Origin: Congeria kusceri
Lineage: Eukaryota; Mollusca; Bivalvia; Myida; Dreissenidae
Reading direction: 5' to 3'
Assembly (NCBI GenBank): GCA_027627225.1
Contig: CM051034.1
Span: 18,026,980 to 18,090,979, forward strand
DNA length: 64,000 bases
In this document: piece after piece, positions 41,915-54,746 of the stretch
Layout: each line of letters opens with the position of its first letter
How positions within the stretch are numbered: the stretch's first letter is position 1
Position numbers and translations under genes: made by a program
The notes under the pieces: generated by a model
Told to the model about the DNA's origin: nothing
Seen by the model: only the letters and a program-made list of their open reading frames with translations
The model's database searches: none

Positions 41915-43300
41915 ATTTGCGCGTTTAGACGACGTATCATGTGCATGACCTCATTGTTTTGATAGGAATTTCACATAAATGTGTTCTTATCTTTTTAAAT
42001 TGATTTTGTATTACGTCACACCAGCACGTGATTGGGCAAAACTTACGTTCTTTCTTGTTGGTGACTTGAACATTGTAGGTGTTGAAAAGCAATCGAATGT
42101 AACGCTCCCGTGCTTGTGTCACTTGTCACGTGACTTGTGTTTACAGTTTGCTATTTGGGACAATAGGACGTGTACACATATGAAACTGCAATGTAAATGA
42201 AATTAAATTAATTTAAGACATAATATTGTTGGATCATTTCTGGGACTCTGCATGCCAATTTTCTGGATTTGTACTGATTTTCCGGGACATGATTGTGCGT
42301 TAATTACTTTCCAGATAAGCGTTGTTATTTTGAGAGAAATCGTTTTGGTGGGAAAAGGGGTGTGTGTTCATGTTTTTATTCCAATACAAGGCAATGCACT
42401 TTTTTCATGAAAAAAGTTTTATTGTTATAAGTACTCGCAGCAAAACAATATCCATTATATGCTTAATATCACAAAGTTATTGCACTACGAAATGTTTATA
42501 CAAAATATTAAGATTTCAATGTTCTTTCACTACAAAGTTTGTATTGCCAGTTGACACGTCTATATTTAGCAAACCACATGGTCGGTACAAGCACTCTTTC
42601 TATGCGTGGAACGTGACGTCGTTGGTACCTGCAGACATTTTGCGTTATTTTCTAGCAAAACACAGGTTTTACATGGCATAACAAAAAATTTGTTATTGAC
42701 TATTTACCCGATATTTCAAGAGAAGTAATTTAAAACAATGCCTTATTTAGGTGATAAACTAACAGTGATTATCATGGAAATTAAGTGCCCGTTGAAAACC
42801 GGGATTATAAGTACTCTTTCGTTATCATCAGATGCATGTATACACTTACTAATGCGTTGTATAAATGTGTATTACGCCAATCGGTCGATTTTTCTGTAGG
42901 AATGAAGCTACGAGCTAATCGGTGACTGATTGCAGCTAAATAATGCAGTGGATTAGAGTGAAAGCGTAACGAGTGCTGTTAATTGCTTGTTTATGGCACG
43001 TCGCCTTATCGGATATGCATTGCCTTGGGAACAAATTAGGGGATTAGTGGTCTGTCCAAAATTAAACTAATATAGGTAGGCACAGTTTTTATTATGTCCG
43101 AGACATATGAACGAATTCCGGGACCGCGGGACGGGCACTGCTTTTCCGGGACAATCCCGGGCGTTCCGAGACATATGTCATGTATTCTCAAAAGTGTTTA
43201 TTTCCTGTATTAATTAACACATTTTATAGAAATCTTTTTAAGGTAAATATAAAATTTTAAGATCGCGATTCAATGACGAGTATTGGTACTCGATTCATAG
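41915..43300. other. 5' region of the hAT element without recognised gene
   Basis: A 105-codon plus-strand frame at 42364-42681 has no recognisable motif. Near 43115-43155 there are several CCGGGA/TCCCGG words. TGACGTCA occurs at about 41668 and 41692. Confidence 0.4.
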
Positions 43301-43350
43301 CCCAGAATCGTGAATATCCGAGTACTCGGATGCTCGCAGCAGCCCTACTG

Positions 43351-44204
43351 AATATGTATAATCCACAACTAGGCTAACATAACACACACCTTCAATAATA
43401 GATCATCTATATTCAAAATGCGAAAACATTTCTGAAGTGATAATCCCAAACACAGGCATTAGTGACCACTACCCAGTAGCTTTTACTTTATGCTTCAAGG
43501 GTAAACGTTTTGTATAAATTACAACATACATTAGACAAAACTATAACTTACATATGTTTCAACAAATTTAATGAATCTGACTTTAAAAATGACTTGGCAC
43601 ATGCTAATCTTTTATAACTGAGACAATAAAGGACCCTAATGAGGCATAAGAGTTATTTTGTTACATTTTAAATTCAGTTCTAAATAAGCCTGCACCTATT
43701 AAATGTAAAAGAGTTAAGAGATTACAACAACCTGGTTGGTATACTGAAGAGGTAAAGCAAGCCAGATTATTTGGTCACAGCATAAGTTGTGGCGTAATGA
43801 ATGAAATATTGCGATCAAAAAGGCCAAAACGGAATACTTTTTAAAGGCCATGCAAAACAAAACTATTGGAAAAATTCTCTGGAAAACTATAAAATTAGCT
43901 TCGAACGAACAACAAACTTCCTCAATTTTCCCCGACAATTTAAAAATGGGTAATCAGAATATGTCTGGTAAACAAAAAGTAGCTTATGCATTTATTTACC
44001 ACTTTGTAATCATCTCTAAAATATCAATGAGACTAAATTCAATAAGCAAGACTTTAATGAATTAAAGAAGTATTTAGATGCTAAGCTTGATTCCAAATAC
44101 TTTTCTGTACAATTTATTACTTCTTTAGAAGTGAGCACACTAATTGATCAACTTAACTCCAACAAATCTTCTGGTATTGATGGCATAGAGCCTAAAATAT
44201 TATA
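43351..44204 (+). pseudogene. LINE ORF2, continuation after the hAT insertion (endonuclease end and RT start)
   Basis: After the repeated AATATGTA the LINE resumes: TPSIIDHLYSKCENISEVII, PNTGISDHYPVAFTL (the S-D-H end of the endonuclease domain), a decayed linker, then from about 44038 the RT opening with QLNSNKSSGIDGIEPKIL and a TAA at 44202-44204. It crosses into the right copy of the duplication at 43947, which shows the same LINE lies at the left window edge. Several stops are present. The catalytic RT core is absent. Confidence 0.75.
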
Positions 44205-45580
44205 AAGCATGGCTTTATTGCCGCTCTTGATTAATTAAACTACAGCTATTTCATGATTGAACTTTGTTTAATGATTAAAATTTGTTTTCATGATTACACT
44301 TTTATAATGTCTCATTGCAATATGGATATGTTTGTATGCGTCTTTAAAGTGTGTTTATGAATGACAACATGTACGTGAGTGCGTGTGTGTATGACTTTTT
44401 TGTTATATTTCAATATCATTCTACATATTTATTTTGATTACCGGTAATCGTGTTATAATCTTAATTAATTCGTTGATACTGATCATTAGAATCAAATATA
44501 CGACTACAAACTTCTTATTTTCATTCCAAAAAGCGAAACGTTAAGTGATCATGTCTGTTAAAACAATTACTAATATAATAATAGGCATAACCGACAGGAT
44601 GTATTAACGTTATGTCAATATATGCTTTCGGGGAATTTAATTGTGAAAATGTGGCTTATTAGCTTCGTAGAAAAGCACTGGCGTCAAGAACATAATGGAT
44701 AGTTAAAAATTGACAACTGAAGGCGATACTTACTATTTCATTGTAGTTGTTTTTATATGTTGAAATACATTTGTATTTATTAATTTTTTTTTATAGAAAT
44801 GACACTTAAATGTTTATCAAAATGTCGCTCATAATACTTTGATCTACATTAATTCATTGCAATAAGTTAACATACATTACATGACAGAACCTGGAAGAAG
44901 CCCATTTAAGATATTTCTCTTCTAAAATTTAACATTGCTTTGTATTTGTTAAAAGAAGAAATAGAAATTACAGGTTAAACATCTTTTATAATGGTCATGC
45001 GTTATTGCAGTATTTTAATCTGGTTGTTGTTTTTAAAGGTTAATTTTCCGTGTGCAATTACGACTTGAAAACATATATAGTGGCACTAATAATAATAACC
45101 CAAGGAAGTTAATAGCCATAAACGCAATATACGCTTACGAGGTGGCGATCCATGGTGACTCAACACAACGATGTTCGCGTCTGCAAATCAGTTCATCAAC
45201 AGCTCGATCCATTGACATTCTAAGGCAGCGAGGATCCATCTCGATAGTCTCCGACTGATGGAGTTCCTGTCATGTCTGTCATATTCGTACTTAACTGTCA
45301 GAGTGATTAAATATAAATGTCAAAATGATAACAAGATAAATCAAATATTAATGAAGGTGCTCCTTCCCAACAATGACGCTTTATTTTTCGCGCATCGATA
45401 TAGTGTTCCGTCTATGGGATGTTGTTACCTACAATGTGATCAATTATAAAAGCAAAACTGTCTTTTACACATCTACAATACTCATTTATTCATGCTAAGG
45501 GCCTTTTTTTGTACTATATTTACGCTTAGTATATTTGTATGTTGTATTTTTCACTTTGCGTATGTTTTTCACGTACTTTT

Positions 45581-46695
45581 TATAACTATGCAAATCTTCA
45601 GCAAATGGAGGTAAAACAAACATATATTGACACAAATAAAACATTGTGTTCACGGTGCAGCCATCTTGAAAATAAAATTAAACGCAACATTACATTTGAA
45701 GAAAGACAGGTTGTTCAATCATTATCTAAAGATAAAGACATGGTCATTAAACAGGATAATAAAGGTGGTGGAAATGTTGTTATGAACACGAATTTTTACA
45801 TATTTTTTTTTCATGGATTACATGATTGTAATTATTATAAGGACATTCCAAATAATAGTACTCAAACAACATTCTCTAAAATACGAACATTTCTCAAAAG
45901 CAGTAATCAGTTAACAAATGATGAAATAAATTATCTTTAGCATTTGTACTGATTCAAAACAAAATCTTAACTTTACATCATGCCATAATAAACACACTAA
46001 AATAAATATCCCGTATACACTTGCGAAAAGAATTTGTACCATTGTCTCCAGTCACTAGCTTTATCTGAAACGACTATCAAATCTTGAAATATCACTTTTA
46101 CAAAGACAATACCCAAAAACTTCCATACTGAAAGGTATCAAAAAGCTCTTTCTATTCCACGTAATTAGTTACTAGCAGAGACACCTAAGGAAAATGAGAA
46201 TATTATTCCACTGATTTCTACTCACAATCCTCAAAATGAAGAAGTATTTAGATTATTTAAAAAAATAACATAAAATTTAAAAAACTGATCCAGGTATGAA
46301 TAATATTAAACAAAATACAAGAATAATGAAGAGTAAACTAAAACCGCCAAATTTAAAATTACTTACCAAATCCACTTTTACTACAAAAGAGACTACTGTT
46401 ACAAAGTGTAATGATTCGAGATGCTGCCTGTGTAGTTACATTATAGAAGAAAATAGTTTTGAATTTAATGGCAAAATAAAAACAGACCTGTCCTGTGATG
46501 TAAAAATGTAATTTATGTTTTCGTATGTAGTGGTTGCAAAAAATATCAAACTGGACAAACAGGTGGTAAATTACGTAATCGACGTACTATACATGAACAA
46601 CAAATTGCGGGACCCCTTAACAAGACAAATGCCTTTAAGCAAACATCCAAAATTCAAAATATTTCCATTTTATAAGCTATATTCGGACGCTGTTT
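45581..46695 (+). pseudogene. Penelope-like element (right copy)
   Basis: Same three pieces as at 1635-2745. A local change near 46120 (CCATACTG replacing ACTT, net +4 bp) lies between the RT C-terminal piece and the linker. The RT core is missing here too, so the deletion predates the duplication. Confidence 0.78.
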
Positions 46696-46709
46696 CAGCA
46701 AGGTAAGCT

Positions 46710-49700
46710 AAAGAACAACAATTCATTGATTTATTTAAGCCGTTTTAAAATGTCTTATAATATTTGACGTCATAATAGAAATGAGGTTGCTAATTGACTT
46801 CGTTTCTTTGACAATTGTGACCTTATTATTTATAATAATAATATGCCATGATATAGCTTGGCGAAATTATTTTCAAATAAATGCATTTTTTAACCCATGC
46901 GACATATTTTCAGTTTTGTTTTATATTGAAGTCTTAATATATATGTACATATTTTATATTTATATATATAACAGAACCGGGAAGTAGCACATTAAAATTT
47001 GTTTTCTTCTAAAATAACATTTTTATTTTGTATTTTGAGTTTGTTGTTGTTTTCAAAGTTTAAGTTTAAGTGTGTTTACTATATGCACAAATGAAGTGCC
47101 GATTTATGCTTACAGATACTCCAAGCAAGCCATTTCAAGTTCTAGTAATAATTCATCAGGATGCACGATGTTAAATAACGGTGAACACATTTAAAGATGG
47201 AAACATAGGTTGCAAATATTAACGAAAATGCGAAACGCTATGCATTCCACCAATTATAAAACAGCTTATCTCTATTTTCGGGATAACATGAACAGAAGAT
47301 TAAGTACACGACTTAGGGAATATGTTGTAAAAAAAATGGTTACATTACCACGTGCGTGCAATGGATTCTAATAACGGTGTTAAACTCTTAATAGTGTACT
47401 TGGGAAGGTAGCTTATGTTTAAACGGTGAATATACAAATGAGCGTTGTTCTTTTCAAATCGCCGTTGTGTATTTGAGATTAAAAAGTCAACATACGATGA
47501 GTTATGTTTAGGGATTCAATAACAGGAAAAAAAAAACACAAGTGTATTAGAACCGAGTGTTCATATTTGGTGTACAATTATTAAGGTTGGGATTAAACTG
47601 TGTGTCAGTTAATGAAAGTGTCAACATTGTATGCAATCTGATGTATATTGCTGATATGAAATGCATTTTGGGATTCGTACCATATTATTAGTAAATTTCT
47701 TTTATAAATAAATGCAAGTCCATTCATAAATCGGAAAAAGTAACATTTAACGGAACATTGTGTAATATTGTCATAACTTTCCTATAGAGTTCATTTCGTC
47801 TGTATATGTAGCTTGTTCCAGGTTGTTTCTGGAGGTGCTAGATTCAGTCTATGAATACTAACGGAGCACATTTTCTTGATGTTATAGTCGGTTTAAATGT
47901 TATTAATAATAAGGGGATACACCATTTACTGAAAATAGAGGGAACTGTGATTTCTGTTTATAAACACGTTGCAATCGCCTGTATTTCTAAATCGTCTGGT
48001 TAACCGATATCGATTAATCCATTTTCATATCGGTTCTCTCTTGCATGGTTACCGACTGTACAAGTACACACACTTTCTGTTATAATCGGTTTTATAATAC
48101 ACATACTTTCTAACACACAATTGTCGAAAGTATAGTTTTATTGTTAATGTGTGCAAAAAGATATGTGTTTAGTGTAGTGATTTGCAATATTGCTTTAAAC
48201 ACAAGCTTCATAACAATTACTACATGTGATTTTGTGTTGTTGTTATATATTTTTTTGGACAGTAAGCATTTAGCAATAAACGTTTCTACAAATTATGTCT
48301 TGATGAAATGACATGCAAACTTATCTGTTATTGTAATACAATAATTGATCTTCAATATCACTTTTATAACGGCAAACAAATTTTACACCAACTTGTTTTT
48401 TTCGATGAATGGAACAATATCCGTTCACAAAAGCAATAGGAGTTTAAACTGTTTCTGACCCCTTAATAGTACTCTACTCATGAAGACAAAACCGCAAAAT
48501 ATTGATTGCGACATATTTTATTCACGTTCAACTTAAATCACTTTTAACACTCGCAAGAAACCTAGCGAATAGATCTATAGCTTTCATTCAATTATGTTAT
48601 TTGTAGTGAACATCAATTAATGATGGAAAGCGAACCTGAGGTATGTACATTGTTTTTTCTTTCGACTTATAAGTTATTGTGGTTAAGACAAACATTACAA
48701 ATTGCCGCATTTGGCGCACCTTTGGTGAAAAAAAAAGTTATTTATTATATATCTATAGACATTCTGACTAAAATACTGGTATTTGTTTGATATAAAATAC
48801 AACCGTATTTCACAGTGTGAAATAAAAATCCTGATTCATCGGCTGTGAAAACCGGACTACTTTTACGTTCGTTGAGTAGAGCCTATAGTAATTTGTTTCA
48901 CCGCTCCGAACGACATTGGGTTATATCCTGTTCTATTTATGGACGCGAGAACAATACGAATAAATATAAAGATTTTTAGCGTCCAATGATTTTGCCTGAA
49001 ACCACTTTGATAATTTGAATTTCAATTAAATGAAGTAATTGATGCACACATCAAAATGACGTCATACTGATCTGTATTTATGCTTGTTATTCTTGTATTA
49101 ATTTTGAGATTCAATAAATCATATGTTGAGTAGCGTATCTGTAATCAACTCGAGCGATACAACCCACCGAAAGACCACCGTCATGTAATATTCCCTATGT
49201 ATATATTTAATAACCAATGAATACCTTTGTGGGCTCAATTACACAACATCGTTGCATGAACAATTTTGATTGCGTTTATTGCTTGAGGATTTTTAAGTTA
49301 TGACACAAAGCTGTGTTTAATTACTGAAGCTTTATTTGTTTCATTGGAAACATTAGTCATTATTGTTTCAGAACTATTAAAAACAATAGGAATACACATA
49401 TTGCGACACAAAATGGCATTTCTTAATCGCAAATGTGTGAGCAAAATGCTTGCGCACGATTGTTCAGGTTGATTTATGCTATACTTTACATGTGTACCTG
49501 TACTGGAATGTATTTATCTAGTCATTTAATGTGTATACAATAACATCAATACTGTTTCTAAATCTTATTTATTTATTATTGTCAACATAGGCATACAATT
49601 TCAGTATTATAACTAGCCGTTCGTCTTCAAATTCATGCCATCTATTTCATGTCATTCCCTTGTCGCCTTGTTATCACGTCTTGTCACTTAAATCTTTTAC

Positions 49701-49996
49701 TTCTAAAACAAAATATTGATACGAAGATTAACAAAATATAACGCAATACAAGTTGATATTCTATTAACAACACCATTCTAGAATATCAATTATAAAACTG
49801 GACACAGCAAATAACTTCTAACGATATTCGCGAAATATACTTGTATCACAAACGTGTTGATATGCGGCGATATAATTGTCTAAGCACAATACATAGAATT
49901 TTAATTTAAACTAAATGTTGATGTTACTAAATATGTACACTGCTATATATGTATACACGAAAATAAATACAATTAAGGTAAGCAGATATTTTGTTT
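46710..49996. other. No gene recognised (right copy of 2760-6046)
   Basis: Identical by eye to the left copy, with no recognised feature. Confidence 0.5.
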
Positions 49997-50002
49997 ACTT
50001 AC

Positions 50003-50662
50003 GTAGGGATCATATTTGTCGTAGGGATCGTATCCACCTGGCTTCCATTTCCCTACAAGGATACACGACTAAGCTTCATTTTCAATGTGGTAAATGGAAT
50101 TGGGTGAGTTATATATATATTCATACATAAAATCCGTGTTCGGCGGATATGAACCGCACCTTTAAAACGCAAACACGCAATAACTATATAATATCCAACC
50201 TCCACAATCCTTGTCGCCACAAGCCACATTTCCGAAGAAGCAGAAACACTTTTTACAGTAGGGCAAATGTAAAGAAAATAAACTGGAAGGAATAATAAAA
50301 AGCTATGTAACGTCACAATGCGCGTTGTACTTAGCGTCCTGTATTTATTATATCTAAAAACTAATTATAAAATACATATGTTTCGCCAACACAATGCACG
50401 CTTTACTTAGCTTTATGTATGTTTTATGACGTACGATGAAATAAAATATTATTAAATTAAATTTAATACCTGGCTTACACTCTGGACAGCATTTACCCGG
50501 CGGCGTGTATTGATCATAGGGGCAGTAAATCGGAGGACATTTCACCCAGGCACAGTAATCAGGATATACAGGATTGTTCGGATATACAGGATATCCTGGC
50601 CATTGAGTGAACACCGTGCCTACGAACGTCACGAGTAATAGGTATGAGACTTCGGAGAACAT
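50003..50662 (-). CDS. Secreted Pro/Tyr/Cys-rich protein, byssal foot-protein-like (right copy)
   Basis: Coding exons 50662-50470 and 50052-50003 with the same phase-1 intron (GTATTA...TTGTAG) and terminal GTAAGT donor as the left copy. By eye the exons, intron and 5' region are base-for-base identical, so both copies should encode the same protein: signal peptide, PVYP-type motifs, the CAWVKCPP...KCCPEC cysteine module and KWKPGGYDPYDKYDPY. If the duplication is real, the organism has two functional copies here. Confidence 0.65.
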
Positions 50663-50879
50663 CGTTTTACCTACAGTCACAATATAATAGCAGCACATCT
50701 GATTCAATATTTTGCTGTTTAAAAAATAAGGTGAAACATAAGCTTCATCAGCAGGAGAGAACTCTACTAGCAGCACATTGTTCATCATTTACAGCACGTG
50801 AAATTTCATAGTGATAGCAGCATTTAGTAATAAAGTGTCAATAAAACCTAATTGTTAAAATGTTAAAATAAACACTCAC

Positions 50880-50910
50880 CTTGGGCGCTGCTTTCAGCAA
50901 TCTGAAAACA
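50880..50910 (-). other. Probable 5' UTR exon (right copy)
   Basis: CCCAAG followed by the donor GTGAGT, identical to 6930-6960. Confidence 0.5.
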
Positions 50911-50935
50911 TGATTATAAGGCTGGAATGGCGCCG

Positions 50936-50943
50936 TTTATATA
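50936..50943 (-). promoter_or_regulatory. TATA box of the secreted-protein gene (right copy)
   Basis: TATATAAA on the minus strand with the same downstream context as 6986-6993. Confidence 0.6.
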
Positions 50944-50949
50944 GCTGTA

Positions 50950-53900
50950 GAATAGGGGATTTGATTTACTTTTTTAACTTTTTAATAGTTTTATGAGCTC
51001 CATTAATCCAGTGCCAGTATGTGCAGTTTAAATCCACCGTAAAAGCTTTTACGCTTAATTGGGAGCATGTGTTATTTGCAGCTTATTTTTAATCGAGGAT
51101 AACGTTCATCTCTATTTTCGGCAATTGTATAAGCAGGAAACCTAGCGATTATGGATATATTTTAAGACAAGATAACTTCTGCTTTTTTTCGCCCGAAAGA
51201 TGGCGAATGACACTGCGTTTAAAATGGCAATGCACAACATGAAACAGACCAACCGCTGTGATATCAATATATGTTTTAATATATATATAGGTTACTGTCT
51301 GGTCTTGTGTAATATCAGTTGAAGCCTAGAATAATATAATAGTGAAGCTTGCCTAGCTGATATGTGTTTGTCTTGTAGCAATTCAATTTTACTGAAAATG
51401 TTCGCTTAAGAGTAGATTCCGAGTAATATAACGTCCATTCAAAATTGACTGATATAAACGCTACCGACATTTACTCTCAATGGTAACTCTTTACAAGTGG
51501 TATTCATTGATATCATGCTCTCATAATCTATATACTAATGAAGTGTAGGTGCTATTCAGGATTTGGATTTTTGGCAAAGGAGATATGTTAGTACCCGGAG
51601 AGGCATATGTCCCTTTTTATGATTATTTTTCCTCTGACTTGTATATATGTCGCTGCATATGTTTACTAATTTAAGCGATCCACGTAATGTCAGCATTTGT
51701 AACTTACACAATAGAAACAACCCAATTATTTAATCGTTTAGCGTTAAAAACGCTTTATAATTATGTCAATTTCAACTGATGATTACTCAACAACAAACAG
51801 TATTGATGGTATATTTCTATGTCCGTAGTGTTATTTCGCTTCTTTTTTTAGGAATCTGTGATCAAAACTTGAGAACATTGTCGATTTGTCAATTTTTTAA
51901 CAGGTCCCTTAAGTAATTATTTGCTTAATTTTTATTTTACAATTGGTGCACTATATACTGATGCGCGTGACAGTAATGTAATCGTTAATCAGTACTTAGT
52001 GTTTGTACATGTTTTGCACGTTTTGATACAGCAAAAGAATGATGGAACCATACGATATAATGGGATTTTATTTACCTCTGAACTTTTTGCTCGTTGCGTT
52101 TTTCTAATGTAATGCTTTTTATGCATCGGGATAGCTATTTCATACGTCTGTCACTGACTATTAGGGTTATTAGAGTATGCATCATTACAAAACATTTTTT
52201 TGAAATGGTTATGTTTGCGGTTTTCGTGTTTATTTTTTCATTTTTACATACTATGAAAGTAATATGTACATGATTTATTATTATATAGTTTGTTTTGGTG
52301 ATGCTTTAACCTTTAACATAAACATTCAAGTGCATACACACATTTATGATTCACCGAACTGCACTACTAAGCCGAAACTAAAACATAGTGACGATATGGT
52401 TAATTATGCCATTAATTGAATCGGTGTGCAAGTTTGAACATTTGTTCTTGAAAAGTATACATTCTTCCACGAATTGTGTAAGTGTCGGGTTTAAGTGGTG
52501 TTCAGTATTTGTAAGATTTCTAATATATGCCCGTATAGTGATTACATCCGTGTACTTTACTTAGTTTTGTAATGACCGTGTAATGCGTTATTAAGGCTTA
52601 ACACATGTTACAATTCTAGTTCCTATGTGGTCAGGAAAATACGCCGGTTATTCCATTATTACACGGATACATTATTCCGAAATTCGATTTTAGATCGCTT
52701 GCAAAGAGCAGGAGTTAATTCTAATGTCACTTCCGCCAATGCAGCTGACCTGTCATTATTTTATACTTACACGAATGTTAAGAAGGGCCAAGAAAAACTA
52801 TTTGACGCTAGATTATGGTCACAATTTACTATTGTGTATTGACAGCTTTATGTTTTTATGTATACATCAATGTTATGTATACGACAACCGTAATTGTGGT
52901 CATGCAAGTTTGAACCAAATAGATTTCTTCCAGAATATATTATTTAACCAAATAACTTCTATAACTATGTTCTATTTGGTGTTCGGGAACGATATACGCC
53001 AAAGATTAACAGACAACTGTATTACTCATAAACCTAACAGCTGGCAGGAATGCGTATCAAAATACACGATTTTTCGACTTGTCTGAGAATATTCGAAGAA
53101 ACATACTCCAATATTTATCCCAATAGTCATGAAATTACACCACACTTACTATGACCTCTGCTTAACAAAATCATATCCTAAGGTTTGTGGCGTTTTATTC
53201 ACGTACATGTTCAATGTACCTATAGAACACTGTATTTTGAAGGTCGATAACTTTGGTACTGACATCAAAAAGGCATGAACTAAAGATCGACAAGATGTCT
53301 GCGTTCGCCCGATGAACGCTTATCAAGTATTAAACCAAGGTTATCAAAACCATACTTGAAATTAAAACCCTACGGGAAAATGAAATCAAATTCCACGGGA
53401 CCGCATTTTTATAAAAAATGTAACAAATAAAGTGTCATATTAACCAAACACAATTCCTATACGATTTTGGATGCCTGAACGAAAAAAGTAACAACAATTT
53501 TGACAATTTGAAAAATCGAGTTGGAGAGTGTAAAAGTTCTAAAAGAGAACAAATATGGACTTCTGGGTGTTTTTACTAGCATTTGTAAAACACAGCGAGA
53601 AACTGGTCAATTTACACAGTTAAAATGCTGAGTTACACTAGGTTCCCAATATGAAGATGATGTATAACAGTTTTTTGCAAGTTTACATGTTGCTTTAGCT
53701 TGTACCACTGCCGTGAATATGTTGTGAAAGAAAAATGTTTTTTATCCACTTTTTTGTTGTTTTTTTCATGCCTGGTTGGTAGACTTCGAATAATCATGGG
53801 AACGCTAAACATCAAATCAAATTTGTAAGGCCTCATTTAAGAAATATTGACATTTAACCACTTAATTTGAAGATTGTTATGAGTATAAACAAAGTGAAAC

Positions 53901-54338
53901 TTCAGTTACATCTGCATTAGGGAACTATTATTAGGAACGCATATATTTAAGGCAAGTTACCAATTTTTGAAACGACACAGGACAATACAAAAACACGTTA
54001 CAAACACAAAACACAAATGTGAATTAAAATGAGGTCACAGTCTTGGTCTGGTCAATGCAAGGAATGGTGAAAAAAACTTCTACAATATAATAAGGAAGTC
54101 AGTGACATGTTTGGATTGGCAAACGTCAAACGATTCAGTTTCATATGCTAGATTAAATAGTCTATAATAAAATTCCACAGGTAAAACGGTTTATAAAAAT
54201 GCAATATAATAATCTATACCTACATCTACTGGTTAAAGTTATTATAATAGAAATCGATAGTATTTATGAAGTGTATATCAAAATCATATGTGTACGTCTG
54301 ATTGTAGGAATATAAAAAGGTGTATGTAATTACATATA
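50950..54338. other. No gene recognised (right copy of 7000-10388)
   Basis: Two single-base differences from the left copy were noticed, near 52580 and 52884. No supported feature. Confidence 0.5.
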
Positions 54339-54744
54339 CAGTAGACCACCGTTGTTTCGAACACCGTTAATCCGAATTCCTCGTTATTTCGAAGTTTTTT
54401 TTCGGTCCTGATTTTTTCTTCATATTTTAATTAGAATTTTGATGTTTAATTCGAACTCCGTTATTTCGAATTATCGCTATTTCGAACCCATTAATCCAGT
54501 CCCAATACCTATTTTTCAGTGCATTTATCAATTGTTTATTCGAAGTGTTAATAATAGAGATGGAGACAATTTTCACACCTTTACCTTAACCATATCAGCT
54601 GTGACAGCAATTACTCTCTGCTTGATTTTCACACCTTTCCGGAGTTAATAATCGATTAAACCAAGCTGTTGTGTTTGTATAATTAAAGCATGGCATGCTA
54701 TTGTTCTCCGTTCCCGACGACTTCGAAATAACCAGTTTTGACTG
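54339..54744. mobile_element. Pogo/Tigger-type MITE (right copy)
   Basis: Same 406-bp element with CAGT/ACTG ends and TA flanks as at 10389-10794. Confidence 0.75.
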
Positions 54745-54746
54745 TA

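Larger units (their letters stand above)
38605..43350 (-). mobile_element. hAT transposon (ZBED type), 4.7 kb, inserted in the LINE
   Basis: The left end begins AGGGCTGTGGATCG at 38605. The reverse complement of the right end begins CAGTAGGGCTGCTGCGAGC (ending at 43350). The 8 bp AATATGTA lie immediately outside both ends (38597-38604 and 43351-43358), the duplication size expected for hAT. The left end lacks the CAGT present at the right end. CGATTC/GAATCG words are enriched just inside both ends, as subterminal repeats. Inside lie a decayed ZBED-like transposase on the minus strand, a tRNA-like relic and a partial MITE. Confidence 0.82.

Noticed and set aside
43115..43155. Cluster of CCGGGA/TCCCGG words near the hAT right end
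   Set aside because: Could be subterminal repeats, but the words are too short and irregular to claim as a binding array.
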